Of a stretch of 64,000 bases of DNA, positions 18,023-26,609 are shown one piece after another. Both the position numbers and the translations under genes were made by a program. Each line of letters starts with the position of its first letter. Positions within the stretch are counted from its first letter, which is position 1. The stretch spans positions 124,001 to 188,000 of the forward strand of contig JADJTL010000003.1 in NCBI GenBank assembly GCA_016711215.1, written 5' to 3'. The notes below the pieces were generated by a model. It was not told the DNA's origin, searched no databases, and saw only the letters and a list, made by a program, of their open reading frames with translations. This DNA is from Pseudomonadota bacterium. Lineage in GTDB: Bacteria; Myxococcota_A; Polyangia; GCA-2747355.

Positions 18023-20560
18023 ATGACTGAACCGAAGATTGATAGCAAACCTGGCGACAGGACGCGGCTCGCCGCGATTCCGCTGCGCAACATGGTGCTC
18101 TTCCCCGGCGTCGTTCAGCCAATCGACGTCGGACGCCCGCGCTCGATGGCGGTAGCAGAGCGCGTGGAAGCCCAGCACGGGCTGCGCATTGCGGTCGTCA
18201 CCCAGCGCAGTCCCGAGGTCGATGAGCCGGCGCTGAGCGACATCTTTCCGATCGCCGTCGAGGCCGAGGTGCTGCGGGTGATGAAGGTGGCCGCCAACCG
18301 CGCCACCATCGTCGTCCGCGGCGTCCGCCGCCTCCGCGTGCATGAGCTCGATACGGCCGATGGGGCGCTGCACGCGCTCTGCGAGCCGCTGGTCGAGGTC
18401 CGGGCCGACGAGGTCGAGGCGCAAGGTCTGGCGATGGCCGTGCGCGACGCGGCCAAGCAGATCGTGGCGATCTCCCCGGACATCCCCGATGAGGCCGGCG
18501 CCCTGCTCGATCAGATCCGCGACCCGGCACGGATGGGCGACGTGGCTGCTGCCAACATCGAGGGCACCACCGCGGAGAAGATGGAGCTGCTCGAGCTCCT
18601 CGACGTGCCGCAACGGCTGCGCGAGGTGCTGACCCGGCTGCAGCGGGCGCTCGAGACCTACCGCGTCAAGGAGCACATCGACTCGCACGTGCGCGCGGAG
18701 ATGGGTCGCCACCAGCGCGAGGCGGTGCTGCGTCAGCGGCTGCGGGCGATCCAGGAAGAGCTCGGCGACGCCGATGACGATGACGGGAGCGCCGAGTTCG
18801 AGGAGCGCCTCCGCGCGATCGAGATGCCGGCCGAGGTGCGGGAGGTCGCCGAGAAGCAGGTCGTGCGCATGCGACAGATTCCGACGCAGTCGCCGGAGCA
18901 CACCGTGGCGCGCACCTATCTCGAGTGGCTCGTCGAGCTCCCCTGGAGCACGATGACGCCCGACGACCTCGATCTCGATCACGCGCGACGCATTCTCGAC
19001 GAGGATCACTATGGCCTCGATCGCGTGAAGAAGCGCATCGTGGAATATCTCGCCGTGCGCAAGCTCAAGCCGGACAAGAAGGGGCCGATTCTCTGTCTGG
19101 TCGGCCCTCCCGGCGTGGGGAAGACCTCGACCGGGCGCAGCGTCGCGCGCGCGCTCGGCCGCAAGTTCGTGCGGGCCTCGCTCGGCGGCGTGCGTGACGA
19201 AGCGGAGATCCGCGGGCACCGGCGCACCTACGTTGGCGCGCTGCCGGGGAGAATCATCCAGGGCATTCGGCGCGCGGGCACCCGCAACCCTGTCTTCGTG
19301 CTCGATGAGATCGACAAGCTCGGTCGCGACTTCCGCGGCGATCCCTCGTCCGCGCTGCTCGAGGTGCTCGACCCCGAACAGAACGACACCTTCTCGGACC
19401 ACTTCCTCGAGGTGCCCTTCGATCTGTCGCAGGTGCTCTTCTTCGCCACCGCCAACGAGATTGACCCGATTCCACCGGCACTGAAGGATCGCCTCGAGGT
19501 GATCGACCTGCCTGGCTACACGCGCAACGAGAAGCTGCACATCGCTCGCCGCCACTTGATCCCCAAACAGCTCGAGGAGCATGGGCTCGCCGCGACCCTG
19601 CTACAGCACTCGGCGGGCGGCGCCACTGCAGCGAGCGCTACAGCGAGCGCTGCGGCAAGCGCTACAGCGAGCGAGGCACCACCGGCTGCAGCAGCGAGCG
19701 AGGCGACGACCGAGGGCAGCGTGGCGCTGACCGTGCTGGAGGACACCACGGTGCTCCACGTCGCGGACCACTACACGCGCGAAGCGGGCGTGCGCAACCT
19801 CGAACGTGAGCTGGCCTCGATTTGCCGCGGTCTGGCCGTGCGGGTGGCCTCGGATCGCGAGCTGCCGAGCACCGTCACGCCGCAACACCTGCTGGAGCTG
19901 CTCGGACCGGTCAAGTACTACCCCGAGGCGGCCGAGCGCACCGAGATCACCGGCGTCGCCACCGGACTGGCCTGGACGTCCTCCGGCGGCGAGCTGATGT
20001 TCGTCGAGGCCACCCGCATGCCGGGCAAGGGCAAGCTGATTCTCACCGGTCAGCTTGGCGAGGTGATGCAAGAGTCGGCCCAGGCCGCGCTGAGCTACGC
20101 CCGAACCAAGGCGGTCGAGCTCGGCCTCGAGGTCGATTTCTTTGCCGAGTCGGATCTCCACCTCCACGTGCCAGCCGGCGGCATCAAGAAGGACGGGCCC
20201 TCCGCTGGGATGACGATGGTGGCCGCGCTGGTCTCGCTGCTCTCCGGCCGGCGCGTGCGCGACGACCTGGCGATGACCGGTGAGATCTCGCTGCGCGGCA
20301 CCGTGATGCCGGTCGGGGGCGTCAAGGAGAAGGTGCTCGCGGCGCATCGCGCGGGCTTGCGCCGGGTGCTGCTGCCGGAGCGCAACCGGAAGGACCTGAT
20401 CGACGTCCCCAAGGAAATCCAAGTCGAGATGGAGCTGCTCTTCGTCAACGACATCGCGCAGGCCCTGGCCCTCGCCCTCGAGGCCACGCCGCGGACGCCG
20501 CGCAAGAAGCGCAGCCGCGATCCGGTCGTCCCTGACACCGCCGCGCACTCGGCCGCCTGA
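18023..20560 (+). CDS. lon: ATP-dependent protease Lon with Ala/Ser/Thr insert
   Basis: 845 aa from the ATG at 18023. The N-domain (RLAAIPLRNMVLFPGVVQPI) and coiled coil lead to an AAA+ domain with Walker A GPPGVGKTS near residue 361, Walker B PVFVLDEIDKL and FFATANEIDPIP. The protease domain has catalytic Ser727 (KDGPSAGMTM) and Lys768 (GGVKEKVLAAHRAG). Lon degrades damaged and regulatory proteins in the cytosol. Odd feature: residues about 531-568, in the small AAA alpha domain, are a low-complexity run built from A, S, T and E. Neighbouring genes do not suggest a special client. Confidence 0.96.
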   Translation: MTEPKIDSKPGDRTRLAAIPLRNMVLFPGVVQPIDVGRPRSMAVAERVEAQHGLRIAVVTQRSPEVDEPALSDIFPIAVEAEVLRVMKVAANRATIVVRGVRRLRVHELDTADGALHALCEPLVEVRADEVEAQGLAMAVRDAAKQIVAISPDIPDEAGALLDQIRDPARMGDVAAANIEGTTAEKMELLELLDVPQRLREVLTRLQRALETYRVKEHIDSHVRAEMGRHQREAVLRQRLRAIQEELGDADDDDGSAEFEERLRAIEMPAEVREVAEKQVVRMRQIPTQSPEHTVARTYLEWLVELPWSTMTPDDLDLDHARRILDEDHYGLDRVKKRIVEYLAVRKLKPDKKGPILCLVGPPGVGKTSTGRSVARALGRKFVRASLGGVRDEAEIRGHRRTYVGALPGRIIQGIRRAGTRNPVFVLDEIDKLGRDFRGDPSSALLEVLDPEQNDTFSDHFLEVPFDLSQVLFFATANEIDPIPPALKDRLEVIDLPGYTRNEKLHIARRHLIPKQLEEHGLAATLLQHSAGGATAASATASAAASATASEAPPAAAASEATTEGSVALTVLEDTTVLHVADHYTREAGVRNLERELASICRGLAVRVASDRELPSTVTPQHLLELLGPVKYYPEAAERTEITGVATGLAWTSSGGELMFVEATRMPGKGKLILTGQLGEVMQESAQAALSYARTKAVELGLEVDFFAESDLHLHVPAGGIKKDGPSAGMTMVAALVSLLSGRRVRDDLAMTGEISLRGTVMPVGGVKEKVLAAHRAGLRRVLLPERNRKDLIDVPKEIQVEMELLFVNDIAQALALALEATPRTPRKKRSRDPVVPDTAAHSAA

Positions 20561-20637
20561 GCGCCGTCCCCGTCGGCAAGAGCTGTGGCGGCCGGGTCTC
20601 GCCGATCATCTGCCGCCACCTGGACAAGGAGTGAATC

Positions 20638-20997
20638 GTGACTCGAACGCTACGCTACCTGCTTCCAGCGCTCGCGTGCAGCCTCGGTGGCTGTGTCGGC
20701 CCGCAGGAAACGCTGCTGATCTTCATCGTGGTGATCCTGCTCTTTGGCGCCTCGCGCTTGCCCCAACTGGGACGGGCCTTGGGCGAGACGCTGCGCGCCT
20801 TCCGCAGCGCGGCGGGCGGCGGGGAAGACGATGAGCAGGCGCGCGCGGAGCAGGCACGCCTCAGCGCCAGTCGCAAGGCCACCCCGATCGAAGGTGCGAG
20901 CGCCCGGCCCATCGAGGACGCGCGAGCGGACGCGCGCGAGGACGTACGAGCGGAAGGCGCTGGGCAAACGCGCCCGCGCGACGATCGTCGCGACTAG
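20638..20997 (+). CDS. TatA-like protein with lipoprotein-signal-like N-terminal extension
   Basis: 119 aa. The core ETLLIFIVVILLFGASRLPQ followed by LGRALGETLRAFRSA is the TatA/E pattern: one short membrane helix, the FG hinge and an amphipathic helix, then a charged disordered tail. TatA forms the pore of twin-arginine export. The GTG start is supported by AAGGAG six bases upstream. It gives an extra 18-residue N-terminus, MTRTLRYLLPALACSLGGC, which looks like a lipoprotein signal with cysteine at 19. No tatB or tatC is adjacent. It follows lon by 77 bases. Confidence 0.75.
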   Translation: MTRTLRYLLPALACSLGGCVGPQETLLIFIVVILLFGASRLPQLGRALGETLRAFRSAAGGGEDDEQARAEQARLSASRKATPIEGASARPIEDARADAREDVRAEGAGQTRPRDDRRD

Positions 20998-21039
20998 CCC
21001 GCGTCGCCAACCACGCCGCTTGCCTCGCGCGCTGGGCTG

Positions 21040-21073
21040 CTAACGCAGAGCCTCGGCTAGCGCAGAGCCTCGG
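21040..21073. repeat. 17-bp tandem duplication over the kdsA stop codon
   Basis: 21040-21056 and 21057-21073 are copies differing at one base (CTAACGCAG versus CTAGCGCAG). The kdsA stop (CTA on the plus strand, 21057-21059) opens the second copy; the first copy carries a second stop-like triplet. Confidence 0.88.
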
Positions 21074-21842
21074 CGATGCGAACGATGCGCGGCAACAGCG
21101 CTTCGAGCTGGTCCAGCGAGAGCATGCGCCGGTCGTCTGAGCGAGCGTTGGCCGGGTCGGGGTGGCACTCCACGAAGAGCGCATCAGCTCCCGCCGCGAC
21201 ACCTGCGCAGGCCAGCGGCGCAATCTCACTCGGTTGATTCGACGCATGCCCGGCGTCGACGACCACGGGGCAACCGAGGGCCTGCAGCTCCCCGAGCCCC
21301 GCGAGATCGCAGACGAGCCGATCGTAGCCAAAGCTGGAGCCGCGCTCGGTGACGAGCACGGCCTGCGCCCCCGCGCCGCGCAGCTTTCCGACCGAGCCGG
21401 CCAACCCAACCGGCGACATGAACTGCCCCTTCTTCAGGTTGACGACCCGCCCCGCGGCGCCGACGGCCTCGAGCAGGCTGGTCTGCCGGCAAAGGAGCGC
21501 GGGCACCTGGAGCACCTCGACGACCTGCGCCGCGGCCGGCACGTCGCTCGGGCGATGCACGTCCGTGAGCAGCGGGCAGCCGAAGCGAGCCTTGATCGCG
21601 GCGAGGCTCGCCAGCCCGCGCTCGAGCCCAGGTCCACGATAGGCCTCGCCGATCGTGCGGTTGTCCTTCTCGTAGGACGACTTGAAGATCAGGGGCAGGC
21701 GCCGCGCAGCGGCCATCGCCACCAGGCGCTCGGCAGCGACGAACATGACGTCATCACTTTCGACGACGCAGAGGCCGGCGATCAACGCCAAGGGTTGACC
21801 GCGACCGATCGTCACGCCTGCCGCCACAGATACAGTGCTCAT
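21057..21842 (-). CDS. kdsA: 3-deoxy-8-phosphooctulonate synthase (KDO-8-P synthase)
   Basis: 261 aa. It joins arabinose-5-phosphate and phosphoenolpyruvate to make KDO-8-P for LPS inner core. Motifs: LIFKSSYEKDNRTIGEAYRG, GCPLLTDVHRPSDVPAAAQV, LCRQTSLLEAVG, NLKKGQFMSP, VLVTERGSSFGYDRLVCD and GHASNQPSEIAPLACAGVAAGA. Near the N-terminus LIAGLCVVESDD carries a cysteine where metal-dependent (class II) enzymes have it and E. coli KdsA has asparagine, so a metal-dependent enzyme is inferred. It is 24 bases downstream of the FGE-sulfatase gene. Confidence 0.95.
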   Translation of the reverse strand: MSTVSVAAGVTIGRGQPLALIAGLCVVESDDVMFVAAERLVAMAAARRLPLIFKSSYEKDNRTIGEAYRGPGLERGLASLAAIKARFGCPLLTDVHRPSDVPAAAQVVEVLQVPALLCRQTSLLEAVGAAGRVVNLKKGQFMSPVGLAGSVGKLRGAGAQAVLVTERGSSFGYDRLVCDLAGLGELQALGCPVVVDAGHASNQPSEIAPLACAGVAAGADALFVECHPDPANARSDDRRMLSLDQLEALLPRIVRIAEALR

Positions 21843-21866
21843 CGCGTAAGTTCTCCTCTGCCCGCG

Positions 21867-22709
21867 TCAACGGGCACAGCGAAAGCCGAGGTCGACATCG
21901 ACGTAGTCCGGGGGGAAGTGCAGCCGGTTGCTCGTGCGCGGCAACGAGAAATAGGAGCAGCACGAGCCGCCGCGGACCACGCGAGTCTGCCGCCCGAGAC
22001 CATCCGCCGCCTCGGCGCCCGGCCGCGGCTTGGCCGGACCACGCGGGTTGCGCACGACGCGCTGGTCATAGGGGCCATAGGCATCCGCGACCCACTCCCA
22101 CACGTTCCCCGCCAGATCCAGCACCCCCTCCGGGCTCGCGCCGCGCGGATAGCTGCCGACGGCGACGACGTGTCCGGGGTTCTTCCCGGCGCAAAGACCA
22201 TCGCCCGCGAAGTTGCCGAAGTTGGCCCGATCACAGCGCAGCGCGTCGCCCCAGGGGTAGACTCGTGGGGTGGAACCCCGGGCCGCGCGCTCCCACTCGG
22301 CCTCGGTCGGCAGGCGCCCGCCGCGCCACGCGCAGTAGGCGCTCGCATCTTCCCAGCTCACACCGACGACCGGCAGGTTCTCCCCCCGTGGCCCGTCGTA
22401 GACCTGCGGCGGCCGGCAGCGCCCGCTGCGCACACACCCCGCGTAGCGCCCGCGCGTGACCTCGAAGCGGTCGATCGCGAAGGCTTCGAGCCAGAGGCGT
22501 CGCGGCGGCCGCTCATCGGCGTCGCCCGTCGCGCTCCCGCGCACGAACCATCCGGAGGCGATCGGCACCCCCAAGGGGGGCGGGGCCGCGCGCGCGCGGG
22601 ACGAAAAGAGCGCCGCGGCCGCCAGGGTCAGCATCGGCGCCCCCCAGCGAACCAGCCGCGCGGGGCGCACCGACCGCCACCTGACGCTTCTTTCCTCTGT
22701 CGCGAACAT
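21867..22709 (-). CDS. Secreted FGE-sulfatase (SUMF1/EgtB-type) domain protein
   Basis: 280 aa with a signal peptide (APMLTLAAAALFSSRARA). The formylglycine-generating-enzyme-like fold is clear: FAIDRFEVTRGRYAGCVRSG, PVVGVSWEDASAYCAWRGGR, LPTEAEWERAARG, VYPWGD, GVLDLAGNVWEWVADAYGPY and VVRGGSCCSYFS. This fold serves sulfatase maturation, but many secreted copies have unknown roles, and no sulfatase gene is nearby. Upstream of kdsA in a probable two-gene operon. A TAGAAC hexamer on the minus strand lies 9 bases before the ATG and may be its -10, which would give a very short leader. Confidence 0.85.
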   Translation of the reverse strand: MFATEERSVRWRSVRPARLVRWGAPMLTLAAAALFSSRARAAPPPLGVPIASGWFVRGSATGDADERPPRRLWLEAFAIDRFEVTRGRYAGCVRSGRCRPPQVYDGPRGENLPVVGVSWEDASAYCAWRGGRLPTEAEWERAARGSTPRVYPWGDALRCDRANFGNFAGDGLCAGKNPGHVVAVGSYPRGASPEGVLDLAGNVWEWVADAYGPYDQRVVRNPRGPAKPRPGAEAADGLGRQTRVVRGGSCCSYFSLPRTSNRLHFPPDYVDVDLGFRCAR

Positions 22710-23055
22710 CGTGGCGTGGTTCTAGCGCAGATCGGCGCGGGGGAGCCAACGGCGCGTCGAGCCAACACCGAGCGCCCGTGCGGGAAGCGACGCGAAGCAG
22801 ACCACCAAGGACACCCCGGCGCATCGTGACGCCAGGCGGCGGCGCCAAGCGCCACCCTCATCGAGGACGACCCAGCGGCTAAGCGTTCGATTCGACGCGC
22901 GAGCGCGCCCTCGTGGAGGGTCCCGCCGAGCGCGGCACGATGCTTGCTTCGCTGGGCTGAGGTCGGGGAAGACGCTGCAGCGCGCAGGCGCCCGGTTTGG
23001 CCATCGCAGGCGGCGCCGCCGCTCGCGGGCCGCCCCATCGCTGGGAGAGGACGCC
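22710..23055. other. Divergent intergenic region without a recognisable gene
   Basis: 346 bp between the FGE-sulfatase gene (minus) and creA (plus). Frames crossing it look like antisense or random GC-rich ORFs and carry no motif. It should hold both promoters, but apart from the possible TAGAAC near 22720 I cannot name one with confidence. Confidence 0.5.
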
Positions 23056-23778
23056 ATGACCGCTCGCCTGCTTCGACAACGACCGGCCTCGCTCCGCAGC
23101 GCCCTGCTGCTCTTCCTCTGGGCCGCGGCGGCCTGCGAAGGCCAGGATCCGGGTGATGGGCAAGGCTTTGAACCGGCGGGGGCAGCCGGATATCGACCCT
23201 CGCTGGCCTCGCCAGCGCCAGCGCCCTCCTACGGCGCGCAGGGTGGCGGCTACGCCCCGACGAGCAACTACTCGCCTGGAAGCAATTCCCTCGGCGCGGC
23301 AGATCCGGGCCCCGCACTCGGTGGCGCTTCGAGCGCTGTCGCGCCGCCAGCGGCCGCGCCCGCGACAGCCGGGCCCGGTGGTGAAGAAATCGGCAGCGTA
23401 AACACGCAATTCCACTGGGTCGGGCCTGACGACAAGATCGTCGTCGTGGCCATCGACGACCCCAAGATCGAGGGCGTGACCTGCCACTTGAGCCGGGCGA
23501 AGGCCGGCGGGATCAGCGGTGGGGTCGGGGTCGCCGAGGACACCTCCGACGCCTCGATCGCCTGTCGCCAAATCGGTCCCATTCGCTTCAAGCAATCGCT
23601 CGCGCCCAAGGAGGAGATCTTCAACGTCGACACCTCGATCTTCCTCAAGTCGCAGCACGTCGTGCGCTTCTTCGACCAGAAGCGCAACGTGCTCGTCTAT
23701 CTCACCTACAGCGACAAGCTCTTTGACGGCAGCCCCAAGAACTCGATCAGCACCGTACCGGTAATGCCCTGGCGTTGA
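23056..23778 (+). CDS. creA: CreA-family protein with lipoprotein signal
   Basis: 240 aa. The C-terminal 130 residues match CreA closely: EEIGSVNTQFHWVGPDDKIV, DDPKIEGVTCHLSRAKAGGI, GVAEDTSDASIACRQIGPI, VVRFFDQKRNVLVYLTYSDK and DGSPKNSISTVPVMPW. CreA is a widespread periplasmic protein of unknown biochemical role. Here it is fused to a lipoprotein-type signal (LLLFLWAAAACEG) and a 90-residue disordered P/G/A/S-rich linker. The shorter E. coli form lacks this linker. Confidence 0.9.
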   Translation: MTARLLRQRPASLRSALLLFLWAAAACEGQDPGDGQGFEPAGAAGYRPSLASPAPAPSYGAQGGGYAPTSNYSPGSNSLGAADPGPALGGASSAVAPPAAAPATAGPGGEEIGSVNTQFHWVGPDDKIVVVAIDDPKIEGVTCHLSRAKAGGISGGVGVAEDTSDASIACRQIGPIRFKQSLAPKEEIFNVDTSIFLKSQHVVRFFDQKRNVLVYLTYSDKLFDGSPKNSISTVPVMPWR

Positions 23779-23902
23779 CGCGGCCAGCGCTGCCTCAGTC
23801 CGCCGCCGCGCCCCCGATGCGCCCCCGATGCGCCCCGCCGAGGGCTGCCCAAGGCTCGCGCCAGCCGGAACTCGCGCGGCCAGCGGCGCCGCTCGCCCGC
23901 TG

Positions 23903-23911
23903 TGGTAGGGT
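23903..23911 (+). promoter_or_regulatory. Extended -10 element upstream of hemE
   Basis: TGGTAGGGT (TGn plus TAGGGT). No convincing -35 hexamer is present. Leader of about 35 nt, ending in a GGAGGAAGGAAG ribosome site before the hemE ATG. Confidence 0.4.
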
Positions 23912-23953
23912 CGCGCCGGCCGCCGGCGGACGGCGGCCGGAGGAAGGAAGCCG

Positions 23954-25015
23954 ATGCCGCCAACCGACGCCCGCCCGAAGCGCCTGCTCAACGCCTATCG
24001 CCGCCGACCGACCGACTGCACGCCGGTCTGGTTGATGCGCCAGGCGGGCCGCTACCAGGCGTCCTACCGCGCGATTCGCCAGCGCGTCTCGTTCTTCGAG
24101 CTCTGTCGCGACCCGGACCTGGCGTCCCAAGTCACGGTCGCCGCCGTCGAGGAGCTCGGCGTCGACGCCGCGATCATCTTCTCCGACATCCTCGTGCCGG
24201 TCGTGGCGATGGGGGTCGGCGTGGAGCTGACCGAGGAGGGCCCGCGCATCACGCCGCCCGTGCGCGACCGCGCCGCGATCGAGGCGCTGCAGGTCTTCGA
24301 TCCCGCTGAGAAGCTCCCCTTCCTCTTGGAGGCGATTCGCCGCACCAACCGCGCGCTCGCGGGGCGCGTGCCGCTGCTCGGCTTTGCCGGCGCGCCCCTG
24401 ACCTTGGCCAGCTACCTGGTCGAGGGGGGACAATCGCGCCATTTCATCCAGCTCAAGCGGCTGCTCTTCGGCGACCCGGTCAGCGCCCACCTGCTGCTCG
24501 ACAAGCTGGCGACGATGGTCGTAAGCCACCTCCGGGCCCAGGTCGAGGCGGGCTGCCACGCGGTTCAGGTCTTCGATACCTGGGCCGGCATTCTTTCGCC
24601 GGACGACTATCGCGAGCTCTGTCTGCCCCATCTCCAACGGATCTTCGCCGAGCTGCAACCCCTCGGGGTGCCCCGCATCCTCTTCGGCACGAACACCGCG
24701 CCGCTGCTCGAGCTGCTGCGCGAAAGCGGCGCCGACGTGATCGGCGTCGACTGGCGGATTGACCTGGCCGAGGCACGGCGCTCGCTCGGCCCCGCGTTGG
24801 CGCTGCAGGGCAACCTCGATCCCTGCTGCCTCTGGCTCGATGAGCCGGCGCTGGAGCGGCGCGTCCACCGCGTGCTGCAGCAGGCTGGACCGGCCGAGGG
24901 CTACGTCTTTAACCTCGGCCATGGCGTCCTGCCGGGCACGCCACCCGAGCGCGTGCGCTTCCTCGTCGAGACCGTCCATCGTCTCAGCGCGCGCCCCGGC
25001 CCCGCGACGCCCTGA
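23954..25015 (+). CDS. hemE: Uroporphyrinogen III decarboxylase
   Basis: 353 aa. It removes four carboxyl groups from uroporphyrinogen III to give coproporphyrinogen III. Motifs: TPVWLMRQAGRYQASYRAIR, AAIIFSDILVPVVAMGVGVE, LLGFAGAPLTLASYLVEGG, HAVQVFDTWAGILSPDDYRE, GVDWRIDLAEARRSLGPALA, LQGNLDPCCLW and YVFNLGHGVLPGTPPERVRF. Strong ribosome site. Followed after 3 bases by hemG. Confidence 0.97.
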   Translation: MPPTDARPKRLLNAYRRRPTDCTPVWLMRQAGRYQASYRAIRQRVSFFELCRDPDLASQVTVAAVEELGVDAAIIFSDILVPVVAMGVGVELTEEGPRITPPVRDRAAIEALQVFDPAEKLPFLLEAIRRTNRALAGRVPLLGFAGAPLTLASYLVEGGQSRHFIQLKRLLFGDPVSAHLLLDKLATMVVSHLRAQVEAGCHAVQVFDTWAGILSPDDYRELCLPHLQRIFAELQPLGVPRILFGTNTAPLLELLRESGADVIGVDWRIDLAEARRSLGPALALQGNLDPCCLWLDEPALERRVHRVLQQAGPAEGYVFNLGHGVLPGTPPERVRFLVETVHRLSARPGPATP

Positions 25016-25018
25016 GCG

Positions 25019-26497
25019 ATGCAGCCCGCGCGTCGCATCGTCATCGTCGGCGGTGGCATCTCGGGCCTGGCCGTGGCGTGGGCCCTGCGCCAGCGGGGCG
25101 AGCGGGCCTCCGACCTGCCGCCGCCCGAGGTCGTCGTCGTCGAGCGCGACGCTCGCCCGGGCGGAAAGATTCTCAGCGAACGCGTCGGCGGCTTCCTCTG
25201 CGAGTGGGGGCCCAACGGTTTCCTCGACCGCGAGCCGGCCACGCTCGAGCTCTGTAGCGAGCTCGGCCTCGGCGATGAGCTCCTTCCCGCCACCGCCGCC
25301 TTCGCCAAGCGTTACATCTACCGCGCCGAGCGGCTGCACGTCGCCGCGGCCCACCCGCTGCGCTTTCTCGCGTCCGACCTGCTGCCCTGGCGCGCCAAGC
25401 TGCGCCTGCTGCGAGAACCCTGGGTCGCTGCGCGCCGGCCGGACGATGCAAGGGACGAGTCCGTGCTGGCCTTCGCCGCGCGCCGCATCGGTCCACTGGC
25501 CGCGCGCCTGCTAATCGATCCGATGCAGTCGGGCATCTACGCCGGGGACCCGGCGCGGCTCAGCGTGGCGAGCTGCTTCCCGCGCGTCGTCGAAATCGAG
25601 CGCCAGTACGGCAGCCTGATCCGCGGTCTGGTCGCCTTGCGGCGCGAGCGGCGGCGGGGCGGCGCCCCTGGCGACCCGCGGAAGCCGTCCGCCACGCCCG
25701 GGGCCGGACCGAGCGGCCACCTAACGAGCCTGCGATCCGGCCTCCAGCTCCTTCCAGACACCCTGGCGCGGCGGCTCGGCTCGGCGCTCAAGTGCGGACA
25801 AGACATCGAGCGGGTGACGCGCAGCCCCAGCGGCGACCTCTGGCGGGTACACCGCCGGGGGCGGCCCCCGCTGCTGGCGGAGGTGCTGGTCTTGGCCTGT
25901 CCGGCCCACGCCGCGGCGGCGCTGCTCGACGGCGTCGACGCGAACCTGGCGGCGTCGCTGCGGGGAATCGACTACGCGCCCCTCGCGGTCGCGGCGCTCG
26001 GCTACCGGCGCGAGCAGGTCCGCCATCCCCTCGACGGCTTCGGCTTCCTCGCGCCTCGAAACGAGGGACTGCGCCTGCTCGGGACGCTCTGGGACTCGAC
26101 GATCTTCGGCCGCCGCGCCCCCGCCGGCCATGTGCTGCTGCGCGCGATGGTCGGCGGTGCGCGCGACCGCGCGATCACCACGCTCGCGCCAGAGGCGATC
26201 GCGCTCGCCGCCCACGAGGCGCTGCGCCCCCTGCTCGGCATCGACGGCCCACCCGTGTTGGCCGAGGCCGTGGTCCATCAGCGCGCGATTCCGCAGTACA
26301 ACCTGGGCCATCGCGAGCGCGTAGCCCAGCTGACCGCCCGGCTCGGGACCCAGCCTGGCCTGGTCCTCGCGGGAAACGCGCTGCATGGCGTCGGGATCAA
26401 CGACTGCGCGCGCAACGCCAGGCGCGTGGCCGCAGAGGCGCTCGCCCAGCTCGCACGCCCGAGCCTTCCGCTGGCACCGCCCAGCGAAACATGCTAG
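25019..26497 (+). CDS. hemG: Protoporphyrinogen oxidase, HemG/HemY flavin type
   Basis: 492 aa. An FAD-binding Rossmann motif (RRIVIVGGGISGLAVAWALR) opens the protein. It continues with ARPGGKILSERVGGFLCEWG, GPNGFLDREP, RLLIDPMQSGIYAGDPARLS and the C-terminal FAD segment LVLAGNALHGVGINDCARNA. It oxidises protoporphyrinogen IX to protoporphyrin IX, the oxygen-dependent HemY-type enzyme. Co-transcribed with hemE; a second heme locus 16 kb from hemA-hemC. The middle holds a long R/G/P-rich insert (residues about 210-240). Confidence 0.92.
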   Translation: MQPARRIVIVGGGISGLAVAWALRQRGERASDLPPPEVVVVERDARPGGKILSERVGGFLCEWGPNGFLDREPATLELCSELGLGDELLPATAAFAKRYIYRAERLHVAAAHPLRFLASDLLPWRAKLRLLREPWVAARRPDDARDESVLAFAARRIGPLAARLLIDPMQSGIYAGDPARLSVASCFPRVVEIERQYGSLIRGLVALRRERRRGGAPGDPRKPSATPGAGPSGHLTSLRSGLQLLPDTLARRLGSALKCGQDIERVTRSPSGDLWRVHRRGRPPLLAEVLVLACPAHAAAALLDGVDANLAASLRGIDYAPLAVAALGYRREQVRHPLDGFGFLAPRNEGLRLLGTLWDSTIFGRRAPAGHVLLRAMVGGARDRAITTLAPEAIALAAHEALRPLLGIDGPPVLAEAVVHQRAIPQYNLGHRERVAQLTARLGTQPGLVLAGNALHGVGINDCARNARRVAAEALAQLARPSLPLAPPSETC

Positions 26498-26539
26498 GTA
26501 CACGCGCGAGTCGCCATGCTAGGTAGTCGCCCGAGCAGC
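26490..26539. repeat. 25-bp imperfect tandem duplication over the hemG stop codon
   Basis: 26490-26514 and 26515-26539 both begin CATGCTAGGTA; the rest is similar with several mismatches. The hemG TAG stop (26495-26497) is inside the first copy and recurs in the second. Each copy also reads as an extended -10 (TGCTAG), so the duplication might carry promoter activity for the next gene. Confidence 0.7.
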
Positions 26540-26609
26540 CCTGCTGGGGGCTCTGTCGAGCCACCACGGCGGGTGTTCACCCGAGTACTGAAGTGAGGGA
26601 ATCACAAAA

